From Paraburkholderia phenazinium (GTDB taxonomy: Bacteria; Pseudomonadota; Gammaproteobacteria; Burkholderiales; Burkholderiaceae), in the NCBI RefSeq assembly GCF_900100735.1, contig NZ_FNCJ01000026.1, positions 17,985 to 81,984 on the forward strand: a stretch of 64,000 nucleotides of DNA. Direction: 5' to 3'. The number at the start of each line of letters is the position of its first letter. The stretch's first letter is position 1. A model generated the notes under the pieces. The model did not search any database. It worked only from the letters and a program-made list of their open reading frames with translations, and had not been told where the DNA came from. A program made the translations under genes and the position numbers. Below are positions 18,062-26,408 of the stretch, piece by piece.

Positions 18062-18166
18062 TGTCTTTGGGGAGTAGCCGGCTTCCGTCTGGAAGCGCCT
18101 GCGTCAACATTCTCGGTCGTACAGACCGTGGCGCAGGCAGCCGTTTGGTTGGCGAGACCATCGACA
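18062..18166 (+). ncRNA. yybP-ykoY manganese riboswitch upstream of mntP
   Basis: The conserved core is clear: GGGGAGTAGCCGGC (18069-18082), GCGTCAACATTCTCG (18101-18115), a CGTGGCGCAGGCAG segment (18127-18140) and GGCGAGACC (18151-18159). Helix P1 can form between 18062-18070 (TGTCTTTGG) and 18158-18166 (CCATCGACA) with a two-base internal loop. The order and spacing match the yybP-ykoY Mn2+ aptamer, known to control mntP in other proteobacteria. Confidence 0.92.
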
Positions 18167-18199
18167 CACCACGGGACCGGTCGGGCACGGCGGTGTGTC
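18163..18199 (+). promoter_or_regulatory. Expression-platform hairpin of the mntP riboswitch
   Basis: GACACACC (18163-18170) is perfectly complementary to GGTGTGTC (18192-18199), and a TGGTTTT run follows. The 5' arm reuses the four bases GACA that close P1, so P1 and this hairpin exclude each other. It may be a terminator that forms when Mn2+ is low. The switching logic is inferred from the sequence. Confidence 0.6.
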
Positions 18200-18233
18200 A
18201 TGGTTTTCCGCCCGGCCTCGAGTTCCTGCTCTC

Positions 18234-18803
18234 ATGAATCCTGTCGCGACACTATTCCTTGCTTTCGCCATGTCGACCGATGCCTTTGCGGCCGCAATCG
18301 GCAAAGGCGCCGCGCTTCATCGTCCTCACTGGGGCGAAGCCATCAGAACGGGATTGATCTTCGGCGTTATCGAAGCGCTGACCCCCTTGCTCGGATGGTT
18401 GCTGGGCAATGCAGCAGCTCAACACGTCTCCGCGTGGGACCACTGGATCGCGTTCACGTTGCTGTTCATCCTTGGCGCTCGCGCGGTTATCAACGGCCTG
18501 ACTGCTAAGGAGGTCGAAGAGACGAAGCCGGCAACCCATTCATTCTGGTTGCTCGCAGTGACTGGCTTCGCCACGAGTATCGATGCGCTGGCGGTCGGCG
18601 CGGGGCTCGCCTTTGTCGACGTCAACATCTATTCGACGGCAGCAGCCATTGGTCTGGCCACCATGGTGATGGTCACTATCGGTGTCATGCTTGGTCGTGT
18701 TCTTGGCCGGGTCGTGGGTCGGCGAGCAGAGATGGCGGGTGGCGTCGTGCTGATCGGAATCGGCAGCACTATACTGGCTGAGCACCTGAACATCTTCGGC
18801 TAA
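18234..18803 (+). CDS. mntP: Manganese efflux pump MntP
   Basis: MntP exports Mn2+ across the inner membrane. The 189-residue product (start ATG 18234) has six predicted membrane segments in two homologous halves. The characteristic motifs are 'LAFAMSTDAFAAAIGKG' near the N-terminus and 'GFATSIDALAVGAGLAF' in the second half, each with the conserved Asp in a membrane helix. 'GARAVINGLTAKE' follows the third segment, as usual. Expression is probably set by the yybP-ykoY riboswitch in its leader. The ribosome site is poor, and a longer in-frame start at 18195 would lie inside the riboswitch hairpin, so it was not used. A second, unrelated Mn exporter is transcribed divergently. Confidence 0.95.
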   Translation: MNPVATLFLAFAMSTDAFAAAIGKGAALHRPHWGEAIRTGLIFGVIEALTPLLGWLLGNAAAQHVSAWDHWIAFTLLFILGARAVINGLTAKEVEETKPATHSFWLLAVTGFATSIDALAVGAGLAFVDVNIYSTAAAIGLATMVMVTIGVMLGRVLGRVVGRRAEMAGGVVLIGIGSTILAEHLNIFG

Positions 18804-18900
18804 GCGACGCTGAACGACGACCCGCTAACGGTGCGGATGTGTCGCATCGGAGCTTTGCAAGTCTGCTTCGCGCTCGAAAACGCCCTCGACGTCTGACGTG

Positions 18901-20433
18901 TCATCGCACCTCGACAGAAACAAAACTGCGCGCGTGATTACGCTGGATCAGCACGGCCACCTGTTTCCCAGCCTTCGCTTCCAGCGCGGTCACGTCCGCC
19001 TGCGTTTCGACTAGCGTGTCATTGAGCGACAGGATGATATCGCCGGGCTGGATGCCGGCGCTTGCCGCCGGACCATCTACGCTGTCCACCATCAAACCGA
19101 CCGCGAGATCGCTGGTGCGCCGTTCGTCCTCATTCAGCGGATGCATGCTCAAACCCAGCCGGTCTCCTCTTGCGCTGGCCTCGCTCGGCCGCGCCATGGG
19201 GCTATCTTTAGGGCTTTCCGTAGACGCGCCGAGCGTGACCGGGATGGTCATCGCCCGGTGATTGCGGATCAGCCTGAGCGTGGTTTTCGTCCCAGACGGC
19301 AAACCCGCCGCGTCCTCGCCGAGTTCGGCCGAACGATCGATCGCCTTGTCGCCGATCCGGATGATCACATCACCTGGTTTGACGCCGCTCGCGGCGGCCG
19401 ATGTGCCGGGCACGACGGAATTGACCAGTGCGCCTGCCGGGTGCGGCAGGCCAAAAGCCACGGCGAGGCCAGGGCCGACATCCTGTACCTCCACGCCGAG
19501 GCCGCCGGGAGAGGGCGGCGTTTGCGCGGCCAGTACCTGCGAGCGTACCTTGGCCGCCACGTTGATCGGGATGGCAAAGGCAAGGCTGGGGGACCTGTCC
19601 AGGGCCGCGTAAATCTGCACGTCGATACCGACCACCTCGCCGGCACGGTTGAACAGGGGGCCGCCTGAATTGTTCGGGTCGGCGGCGAGATCGGTTTGAA
19701 AGAAGGGAAAATTGCTGCCGTCCTGGAGCGTGCGAGATGTCGCGCTGACAATGCCGGCGGCGACGGTGTTCGCGAAGCTGTCGGGCGAGCCGATCGCGAG
19801 GACCGACTCGCCGACGCGCACTCGTGACGAGTCGCCAAGCTTGACGGTCGGGAGCTTGGTGGCATCGATCTGAATGACCGCGACGTCGCTGGGGATGTCG
19901 ACTGCCAACACCTTTGCCTTGAACTCGCGGCGATCGGTCAACCTTACCGTCACTTCGTCGGCTTGATCCACCACATGAGCAGTGGTCAGGATGAGGCCGT
20001 CAGGGCTAACGATAAAACCGGAGCCGGTGCCTGTGATGGCGCGCGCCGAACCACCTTGAGACGGTTGTGAATCCGATGCCGCGTGCTTGACGAAGGCGAG
20101 TAGGGGATCGTCAGCATCGATTTCCGCGAGGGCGGGTGTCGACGCTTGCTGATCAGGCGCCGTCGCGCCGGATGCCGCTGCGCCGGACGCTGCGGTGCTC
20201 GACGCCGCTGCGCCGGGCACCGCCGCGCTGACTGTGCTGATATGCACCACGGCGGGCCCGTATCGCTCCACGATGGTAGGGAAGTCGACGGATGGGGATA
20301 CCCGATTTTCCTTAGCAGGCGGCGCAGCCACGGCCGCGGCGTTTGCCTTCGGCTGCAGGCGTGGGTAGCCAGAGAGAACTGCCGCGATCAGCGCAGCATA
20401 GAGCAACGTGCAGGCACGAGTCTGGTGAAACAC
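18901..20433 (-). CDS. Deg-type periplasmic serine protease with two PDZ domains
   Basis: A DegP/DegQ/MucD-like protease and chaperone of the periplasm. The start is GTG at 20433, chosen because GGAGG lies six bases upstream and a signal peptide follows (LLYAALIAAVLSG); upstream in-frame codons lack a ribosome site. The 510 residues show an Ala/Ser-rich linker (about 75-100), the trypsin-like domain with triad His153 (TTAHVVD), Asp183 (SDVAVIQID) and Ser256 (DPNNSGGPLFN), then PDZ1 (about 300-390) and PDZ2 (about 435-510). The Ser motif reads NNSGGP rather than the common GNSGGP. It converges on mntP. No regulator is adjacent. Confidence 0.9.
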   Translation of the reverse strand: MFHQTRACTLLYAALIAAVLSGYPRLQPKANAAAVAAPPAKENRVSPSVDFPTIVERYGPAVVHISTVSAAVPGAAASSTAASGAAASGATAPDQQASTPALAEIDADDPLLAFVKHAASDSQPSQGGSARAITGTGSGFIVSPDGLILTTAHVVDQADEVTVRLTDRREFKAKVLAVDIPSDVAVIQIDATKLPTVKLGDSSRVRVGESVLAIGSPDSFANTVAAGIVSATSRTLQDGSNFPFFQTDLAADPNNSGGPLFNRAGEVVGIDVQIYAALDRSPSLAFAIPINVAAKVRSQVLAAQTPPSPGGLGVEVQDVGPGLAVAFGLPHPAGALVNSVVPGTSAAASGVKPGDVIIRIGDKAIDRSAELGEDAAGLPSGTKTTLRLIRNHRAMTIPVTLGASTESPKDSPMARPSEASARGDRLGLSMHPLNEDERRTSDLAVGLMVDSVDGPAASAGIQPGDIILSLNDTLVETQADVTALEAKAGKQVAVLIQRNHARSFVSVEVR

Positions 20434-20701
20434 AGTGCACCTCCATGGCGATCGAAATGCCAAGGGTGGGCTTGTAATGTGGGCCGATCGACAGATAGAC
20501 ACATCCAGCGCAGCGAATGCGCCGGTGTGAACATGCGCGGCCCTCCCCTACACTGATTTATAGAAGAGCGGCAGGAAAAATGCAGGGAGTGCTAATCCTG
20601 GGTGCCGATGCGACCAGCATAGCGAGGTGCTGCACACGACCCGAAACGATGACGTGTGCGTGACAGCGTATCTGTTGCCGCGATGCTAAACCGACAGCAG
20701 C

Positions 20702-21442
20702 CTAGCGCTTGCCATCCGCCGCTAGCACTGAACCGCCGCTCGGCAAAATCTCCGTCTGCTCGATGACGGCGTCGACGAGTTCATGCGGATCACGAAACGC
20801 ATCGTCCGCGGCCGCGAGGCGTGTGAGACGGTTGTCGATGAGCAACGATGCGAGTCCGTGGACGTATGCCCACACAGCAGTCATCGCCACCGCCTGCGAG
20901 GCGCTGAGTTCGGCAAACACATCGTCTGTGGCGGATGCTTCGTGCGGCGCCGGATCGAAGACGCCGGCGAGGCCACGCGCCGACATCCGCCGGGCTTCCA
21001 CCAGTGACGGTCGTTCCGGATCCAGCAACTCGTTTCGCGACATCAGGCGGAACAGATCCGGATTGTCCACGGCAAAGTCGATATAGCCGCGCGCGGTCGC
21101 TTTACTGTGCGCCTTCCCATGTGGCATGCCGTGCGCATGATCGCTCATGGCGGCAGCCAGACGCCGGTGGCCGCTCGCCGCGAGTTCGCTAAGGACACCC
21201 GCCGTGTCGCCGAAATGATGCTGGGGTGCCGTGTGCGATACACCCGCTTCGCGGGCAATCGCTCGCAGCGTGAGGCCGCGTAGGCCGTCGCGCCGCAGGA
21301 CGGTTTCGGCTGCCTGCAATAGCGCGTCGGGCAGCGAACCATGGTGATAAGGCCGAGCCGGCGTTTGTTGTTTCGCCATGCGGCGCGTTCCGGACGGCGT
21401 CGCTTCTTCTGCTGGAGTCTTCTTCTGCATGATGGCAGCCAA
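20702..21442 (-). CDS. TetR-family transcriptional regulator
   Basis: The DNA-binding domain begins at 'RPYHHGSLPDALLQAAETVL', followed by 'TLRAIAREAGVSHTAPQHHFG', the TetR helix-turn-helix. The 'YHHGSL' entry and the C-terminal WHG-type domain ('AVMTAVWAYVHGLASLLID'-like) mark a common Burkholderiales subgroup. The longest version is 246 residues from 21442; starts at ATG 21430 or 21379 are also possible. It is divergent from a carotenoid-oxygenase gene, with an inverted repeat between them (21461-21515), so it probably represses that gene and itself. The ligand is unknown. Confidence 0.88.
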   Translation of the reverse strand: MAAIMQKKTPAEEATPSGTRRMAKQQTPARPYHHGSLPDALLQAAETVLRRDGLRGLTLRAIAREAGVSHTAPQHHFGDTAGVLSELAASGHRRLAAAMSDHAHGMPHGKAHSKATARGYIDFAVDNPDLFRLMSRNELLDPERPSLVEARRMSARGLAGVFDPAPHEASATDDVFAELSASQAVAMTAVWAYVHGLASLLIDNRLTRLAAADDAFRDPHELVDAVIEQTEILPSGGSVLAADGKR

Positions 21443-21460
21443 CGGCTCGATTGATTTTTA

Positions 21461-21515
21461 CAATGGAAAAATATCTTGACCGTGTTTGTTGGCCAAGTCA
21501 AAATCTTTCCACTGG
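21461..21515. promoter_or_regulatory. Imperfect inverted repeat, probable TetR operator
   Basis: The left arm (21461-21480, core TGGAAAAATATCTTGAC) and right arm (21497-21515, core GTCAAAATCTTTCCA) are near-complementary, with one extra base in the left arm and a 16-base centre. It lies between the TetR start and the carotenoid-oxygenase start, where a shared operator is expected. Only symmetry and position support this. Confidence 0.5.
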
Positions 21516-21572
21516 AAACATTGGGCCGCATGCCACAGGAGCGGTCTGTTCGAGCGAAACCTGGAGATTTCG

Positions 21573-22997
21573 ATGGCGTTGCCTTTTCCGACCGACGACC
21601 CTTTCCTGATTGGCTACTACGAGCCGATTCACATGGAATGCGACGCGCCCAATCTGCCCGTAACCGGTGAGGTGCCAAAGGCGCTGCGCGGCACGCTATA
21701 CCGTAACGGGCCGAACCCGCAGTTCGCGCCGCGAGGGCGTCCGCATCATTGGTTCTCGGGCGACGGCATGCTGCACGCATTTCATTTTGACGAGGGACGT
21801 GTCTCGTACCGCAACCGTTGGGTTCGCACACCTAAATGGTTCATGGAGAACGCGAACGGAGAGGGCATGTCCGGTTCGCTGTCCCACCGGCACCTGACAG
21901 ACCCGGCCTTGCTCGAACTCAATTCCACCGTGGCCAATACCAATGTCATCTGGCACGGCAATCGGCTGCTGGCACTCGAGGAGGCGCACGCTCCGTTTGA
22001 GGTGGATCCGGTCACGCTTGAGCCACGCGGATACCATCGTTTCGAGGACAAGCTGCCGGGTGCGATGACGGCGCACCCTAAATACGATCCCGTTACCGGC
22101 GAGTTGATTTTTTTCGCCTATGCAGCAAGCGGCCGCTTTACCAGCGATCTCATGCTTCATGTGGCCGATCGCGAGGGACGACTGCAGCGTAGCGTGCATC
22201 TCGACGCGCCGTTCCCGAGCATGGTCCATGACTTTGTCGTGACCCGGACGCACATCATCTTTCCGATCTTCCCGCTGACCGGTTCAATGGAGCGGGCAAC
22301 GAACCAACTGCCGCCTTATGCATGGGAGCCCGATAAGGGCACGCATATTGGCGTGTTGCCGCGCGACGGAACTGCTGCTGACATACGTTGGTTCACCGGC
22401 GAGCCTTGTTTTGTTTTCCATGCCATGAACGCATTCGACGACGGCAAGCAGATCGTCTGCGACATGATGAAATACGATGTTCCACCGTTGTTCCCGAGGC
22501 CCGACGGCTCGCCGGTGAGCAACGAGTCGCCGGACGCGCGACTGGTGCGGTGGACGTTCGACCCGACCGGCAACACGGCGAGCTTCACCGAACAACTGCT
22601 AGATGACAGGCCCGGCGAATTTCCGCGCCTGGATGAGCGGTTCGCCATGTCGCAGTACAGACACGGCTACTTTAATTCGGCTCCGGTGACTGAAGGCGTC
22701 AAGGGTGGGGCTGCGCGTGGGGGAATCGCTCACATCGACCTGATCACTGGGCGTACAGCCGAATGGCTGCCGGAGATTGGCGACTACTGCAGCGAGGCGA
22801 TCTTTGTCGAGCGCCACGCCGACGCGCTGGAAGGAGATGGCTGGTTGTTAAGCGTGATCTGGCGTGGCAATCAGAACCGCAGCGATCTTGCGGTATTCGA
22901 TGCCGCCGACATCGCTGCGGGTCCAATTGCCTTGGCGCATTTGTCCCATCGCGTGCCTGCGGGGTTTCATGGCAACTGGCGGAATGCTTTAGGTTGA
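21573..22997 (+). CDS. Carotenoid oxygenase family (lignostilbene/apocarotenoid dioxygenase type)
   Basis: A non-haem iron dioxygenase that cleaves a carbon-carbon double bond. The start ATG 21573 has GGAG six bases upstream, giving 474 residues; the open frame before it is not coding. The family opening 'LRGTLYRNGPNPQF' and 'HHWFSGDGMLHAF' is present. The four iron-binding His are seen in 'MTAHPKYDP', 'MVHDFVVT', 'FVFHAMNAF' and C-terminal 'GFHGNW'. All four are intact, so it is probably active. Substrates in the family range from lignin-derived stilbenes to apocarotenoids; no carotenoid synthesis genes are near, so a stilbene-type substrate is the more likely guess. It is divergent from a TetR regulator. 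Confidence 0.92.
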   Translation: MALPFPTDDPFLIGYYEPIHMECDAPNLPVTGEVPKALRGTLYRNGPNPQFAPRGRPHHWFSGDGMLHAFHFDEGRVSYRNRWVRTPKWFMENANGEGMSGSLSHRHLTDPALLELNSTVANTNVIWHGNRLLALEEAHAPFEVDPVTLEPRGYHRFEDKLPGAMTAHPKYDPVTGELIFFAYAASGRFTSDLMLHVADREGRLQRSVHLDAPFPSMVHDFVVTRTHIIFPIFPLTGSMERATNQLPPYAWEPDKGTHIGVLPRDGTAADIRWFTGEPCFVFHAMNAFDDGKQIVCDMMKYDVPPLFPRPDGSPVSNESPDARLVRWTFDPTGNTASFTEQLLDDRPGEFPRLDERFAMSQYRHGYFNSAPVTEGVKGGAARGGIAHIDLITGRTAEWLPEIGDYCSEAIFVERHADALEGDGWLLSVIWRGNQNRSDLAVFDAADIAAGPIALAHLSHRVPAGFHGNWRNALG

Positions 22998-23099
22998 GTG
23001 CTGCAACGCCTGGTTGTCCGCCAGCTCCACTCGGGTGAGGGGCCGCGTTGCCAATGCAGCGCCCCTTAAGGCGCAACCAACCCCTCAACAATCATTCCG

Positions 23100-23303
23100 T
23101 TACTCGTCCGAAGCCGTCGTTGACGGCGTCTCAACAGACGCGGAGAGCACCTTGAGCGACTCCCAATGCGGATGCAGGAGCCGCAGCACAGCGAGGATCG
23201 CGCTGTTGGTATTCTCCGAGACGTTTACAAGGTCGTTTCCTGTTTTAACCCCTTTCTTGCCATGCTGGCAATACTGAAACTCGACGCGAACCGTTACTGA
23301 CAT
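23100..23303 (-). CDS. Small hypothetical protein (67 residues)
   Basis: I do not recognise this protein. The start ATG 23303 follows AAGGA about ten bases upstream. The product begins 'SVTVRVEFQYCQHGKKG', has one Cys-x-His pair and a mid-section 'NTNSAILAVLRLLHP', and ends in Ser/Thr. No membrane segment or signal is seen. It is in the same direction as the next small gene at 23428 and separated by about 125 bases. The predicted beta-strand then helix arrangement is consistent with a compact folded protein, but coding status is only moderately supported. Confidence 0.4.
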   Translation of the reverse strand: MSVTVRVEFQYCQHGKKGVKTGNDLVNVSENTNSAILAVLRLLHPHWESLKVLSASVETPSTTASDE

Positions 23304-23427
23304 GATTACAATTTCCTTCGTTTTAAAACTGATGTTTCGTGACTGATCGAGCCGCCGGCAACCCACTCCTTGCGGGGCGACTCGCTAAAAGCAGGACGTA
23401 CTACCTGAGCCAAAGGACCTCGCGCAC

Positions 23428-23811
23428 TCAAGCTCCCTTTCCCTGAACCGGGTCTTGTTGCCGGGACAATAGAATGCCCTCACCCGATCCCGGTTCGGCG
23501 TGATGGACGAATCCGCAATCCAGCAGGATCTGGCAGAAGGCCTCGGGAGAGCAAGGCGCTCCGGCGACTTCACTCATGCGGGCGAGCACGTCCGAGAACG
23601 AAGCAAGCACGCGCCAGCTGTCGAAGTAGGCGTGCAACTGCGGTACGACCTCATTACCCAGATTTTCCCAACGGACGGAAAGCAGACCGACTGTTCCGCC
23701 GCCTTCCACCCGGTAAAGACCGAAGGTTACGGCCGAGACGACGCCCATCACCCTGCAATAGGAGGGGCTGTTCGTATAGAACTCGCGTCTGAGTTGCTCA
23801 TTGCTGTTCAT
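23428..23811 (-). CDS. Hypothetical protein (127 residues)
   Basis: Unknown function. The start at 23811 has a strong ribosome site (GGGGAGAG a few bases upstream). The product is soluble and mixed in charge. It contains 'YCRVMGVVSAVTFGLYRVEGGG', here split as YCRVMG and VTFGLYRVEGG, followed by 'LLSVRWENLGNEVVPQLHAY', a stretch that looks like a small enzyme-like or immunity-like alpha/beta fold. There are four Cys residues but no clear metal motif. It is transcribed toward the 67-residue gene. The strong ribosome site makes it more likely real than its smaller neighbour. Confidence 0.5.
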   Translation of the reverse strand: MNSNEQLRREFYTNSPSYCRVMGVVSAVTFGLYRVEGGGTVGLLSVRWENLGNEVVPQLHAYFDSWRVLASFSDVLARMSEVAGAPCSPEAFCQILLDCGFVHHAEPGSGEGILLSRQQDPVQGKGA

Positions 23812-24136
23812 GGTCTCTCCCCTGGGCTTTCGTGGTTACAACTCCTATAACGGCTCGCAGGCGCCGATCCTTGAGTCTTGCGCGATCGACCGCCTGATGG
23901 GGCTTCTACCAATGGCCCCGCGCGGATTGGCGCGATACTCGCAATGTGGCAGACGCTTACAAAGCATCGCCGCATTAGCGGTTTTTCTGACGTTTTCCTT
24001 TCGGTTGCAACGAGCAGGGAGGTTCAGGCGGTCACGTGTTAGATGGCGAAACTGGCATTTGCGGATCAGGGGCAACACGTGCGACGATGCAGTGTAAGCG
24101 GATCGTAACGATTCGCAAGACCATAAGGAAAACTAA
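23812..24136. other. Non-coding stretch between divergent unknown genes
   Basis: About 325 bases between the 127-residue gene (minus) and the SGNH-like gene (plus). It must hold both promoters. No clear -35/-10 pair, operator or RNA was seen. Confidence 0.4.
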
Positions 24137-25003
24137 GTGGAATCAGAAGTCGATGTGTATGCGAGAAGTCAGAAGGCGCTGCAGGACGAACTGGCGCGGC
24201 GTGAGGCCGAGCATCAAGCGGCCGTGGCCAACGCTGCGCGCGCGTTTGTTGGCGGCACTAAACCGCTGATTGGCGTAGCGGATGGCGACTCCTGGTTTGA
24301 CTACCCGCTTCCCTTGCTTGACCCTAAGGACGTCAGGGACAGCTTGGCTGACATCGGCGTTCCCAGGCCGATCATCCTTAAGCTCGCTTATGTAGGCGCC
24401 GCGACGACCGCTCTACTAGGCGTCGAAAAAAGGAACCGTCTCATTGCCGCGCTCAAGAACCCGCTGAATGGGCCGATCGATTTCATCATGTTCTCTGGCG
24501 GCGGCGACGATCTGGTTGGTAACCAGTTTCGCTTTTGGCTGCGGGATGCCGGCGCGGCGCAAGGGGATCCGCGCGGTGGTGTGAATCACGAATTACTCGC
24601 CGATATCCTCGGCGTTGTGCTCGCGGGCTACGCGGACCTCGCGCAAATTCGCCAGCAGTATGCTCCGCAAGCGCTGCTGCTGGTGCATGCCTATGACTTT
24701 GCAATTCCAACCGGGATTGGCGTATGTCCGTCCGTGGGGCCCTGGTTGAAGCCGTCGCTTGATGACCGGGGATGGACCGGGCTGGCGGATGGCTCGGACA
24801 TCGTGCGGCAAATACTGATCGAGTTCAAGCAGCGTCTCCAGGCGCTTTGCGCGACCGTCCCCAATGCCGTGTGTGTCGATACGCAAGGAACGCTGGCAGC
24901 GAACGAGTGGGCGAACGAATTGCATCCCACGCCGGAAGGCTTTCTGCGGATTGCGGAGAAATTCCGTGCGGCTCTCTCGCTCAAGTTCCCAGGCCGGATC
25001 TGA
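24137..25003 (+). CDS. SGNH/GDSL-hydrolase-like protein
   Basis: A 288-residue soluble protein with no signal peptide. It resembles SGNH hydrolases: block I 'GVADGDSWFDYP' with candidate nucleophile Ser52, block III-like 'FSGGGDDLVGN' (residues 120-130), and block V 'NELHPTPEGF' with candidate catalytic His264. The usual Asp three residues before that His is Glu/Asn here (N261-E262). The first 35 residues form a charged, Ala-rich helix. The start is GTG 24137 with AAGGA seven bases upstream. Known SGNH enzymes are esterases or lipases; this one's substrate is unknown. It converges on the MocR regulator with only 10 bases between. Confidence 0.6.
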   Translation: MESEVDVYARSQKALQDELARREAEHQAAVANAARAFVGGTKPLIGVADGDSWFDYPLPLLDPKDVRDSLADIGVPRPIILKLAYVGAATTALLGVEKRNRLIAALKNPLNGPIDFIMFSGGGDDLVGNQFRFWLRDAGAAQGDPRGGVNHELLADILGVVLAGYADLAQIRQQYAPQALLLVHAYDFAIPTGIGVCPSVGPWLKPSLDDRGWTGLADGSDIVRQILIEFKQRLQALCATVPNAVCVDTQGTLAANEWANELHPTPEGFLRIAEKFRAALSLKFPGRI

Positions 25004-25013
25004 TTCACTGTAC

Positions 25014-26408
25014 CTAGATCACCAGCTCGCGTTGAACCGGTGGCTTCTGGGCCAGCAACCCGGAAAGCTTTCTCAGGGCGGCTTCAAGTTCCGCACGACT
25101 GCGGCATCCGCCCAGTGAAACGCGTATTGCGTTGGGCGGATTGCGTCCGCTATGAAACGCTGCGGACGGCGCTATCACCAGACCGTCACCGCGTGCTGCC
25201 GCGGCGAGGTCCAAGGCCCGCCAATAGCTCGGCAGCGTGAGCCACGCGTGAATGCCGTGGTCTTCAGGCGAATTCGTCGAACCTGAGAAGGTCCCGCTCA
25301 CCATCCGCTGACGCACGCGTGCTTCAGTCTGAACGCCGGCCAATAACTGAGCCGCAGAGCCATCGTGGATCCACTGCGTGACCAGTGTGCTCGTCAATGG
25401 CGACGTTAACGAGAAGGTGCGCAGTGCCGACAGGAAGCCGTGCTGGGCCTGCGTGTCGGGCAACACCACAAAAGCCGTACGCAGCCCCGGCGACAGGCAT
25501 TTCGATAGCGTCGATACGTAGTAGACCTGCTCCGGCATCAGGCGTGCGAGCGGCGGCGGTGCATGCCCGGCAAACAGCCAGTACGGATCGTCTTCGATGA
25601 TCCTGGCATTCCAGCGCGCCGCTACCTTCACGATCTCGAGACGGCGCTGCTCGGGCATGGTCCGGGTGGTCGGATTCTGCAGCGTCGGGTTTAGGTAGAT
25701 CAGGCGCGCGTTGTGTTTTCGACAAGCCTCTTCCAGCGAGTCCGGTCGCATTCCAAATTCGTCGACTGCAACCGTCTCGACTCGCCGCCCCAGCTGCTCG
25801 GCCGCCAGCGGCAGTCCGGGATACACGAGCGGTTCCATCAGAATGACATCGCCGGGTTGCGTCAGCGCCAGAATCAACGCGGCGAGGGCGGCTTGTGCGC
25901 CAGGACAGGTGACGACCCGCTCGATATCGATGCGCCCGAGCATCGGCTTGAGCCATTGCGCCCAGGCGCTACGATCGGCGTGACTTCCGCCACCCAGGTG
26001 ATAGGTCATCAGCAGGTCGGTGTCGGTCCGCATCAAAACCTGCGACATGCCTTGCCGCAGCAGCGCTTCCATATCGACGTCCGCAGGTGGAGGCGGAATG
26101 TTCATGCTGAGGTCCACACTCTGCGTCAACTCCACCTTGGGTGCGGCGACGAACGTGCCGAGCGTGCCGCGCGCCTCGATTAGTTGACGCTGCCGCGCCT
26201 CTGCAAAGCCGCGCGTCACCGTCGTCAAATCGATGTTTAGCATCTCCGCCAGCCGGCGTTGCGGCGGCAGGCGATCGCCCGCCTGCAACGATCCGTCGGC
26301 GATCGCGCGTTCGAGTGCCTTGACGATCTGCAGGTAGCGCGGCCCGCCCTCAGCGGCAAATCCGGCGATCCATTTCTCGTCGTTGTATGGATCATGTATG
26401 GGTTTCAT
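25014..26408 (-). CDS. MocR-family regulator (GntR DNA-binding domain fused to aminotransferase fold)
   Basis: A 464-residue fusion: an N-terminal winged helix of the GntR type (about residues 20-90, with 'ALERAIADGSLQAGDRLPPQ' and 'LAEMLNIDLTTVTRGFAEA') and a C-terminal PLP-dependent aminotransferase-like domain. The PLP Lys lies in 'YVSTLSKCLSPGLRTAFV', and 'EDDPYW' marks the cofactor pocket. MocR proteins use PLP or a PLP adduct as effector and usually control the adjacent gene. The divergent neighbour is cyoA. Repeats of TGTATGGAT at its own promoter (see 26382-26483) are candidate binding sites. Effector and target are unproven. Confidence 0.92.
   Translation of the reverse strand: MKPIHDPYNDEKWIAGFAAEGGPRYLQIVKALERAIADGSLQAGDRLPPQRRLAEMLNIDLTTVTRGFAEARQRQLIEARGTLGTFVAAPKVELTQSVDLSMNIPPPPADVDMEALLRQGMSQVLMRTDTDLLMTYHLGGGSHADRSAWAQWLKPMLGRIDIERVVTCPGAQAALAALILALTQPGDVILMEPLVYPGLPLAAEQLGRRVETVAVDEFGMRPDSLEEACRKHNARLIYLNPTLQNPTTRTMPEQRRLEIVKVAARWNARIIEDDPYWLFAGHAPPPLARLMPEQVYYVSTLSKCLSPGLRTAFVVLPDTQAQHGFLSALRTFSLTSPLTSTLVTQWIHDGSAAQLLAGVQTEARVRQRMVSGTFSGSTNSPEDHGIHAWLTLPSYWRALDLAAAARGDGLVIAPSAAFHSGRNPPNAIRVSLGGCRSRAELEAALRKLSGLLAQKPPVQRELVI

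Noticed and set aside
23000..23100. GC-rich stem after the carotenoid-oxygenase gene as a terminator
   Set aside because: A partial AGGGGC/GCCCCT pairing is present but there is no T-run on either side, so support is too weak.
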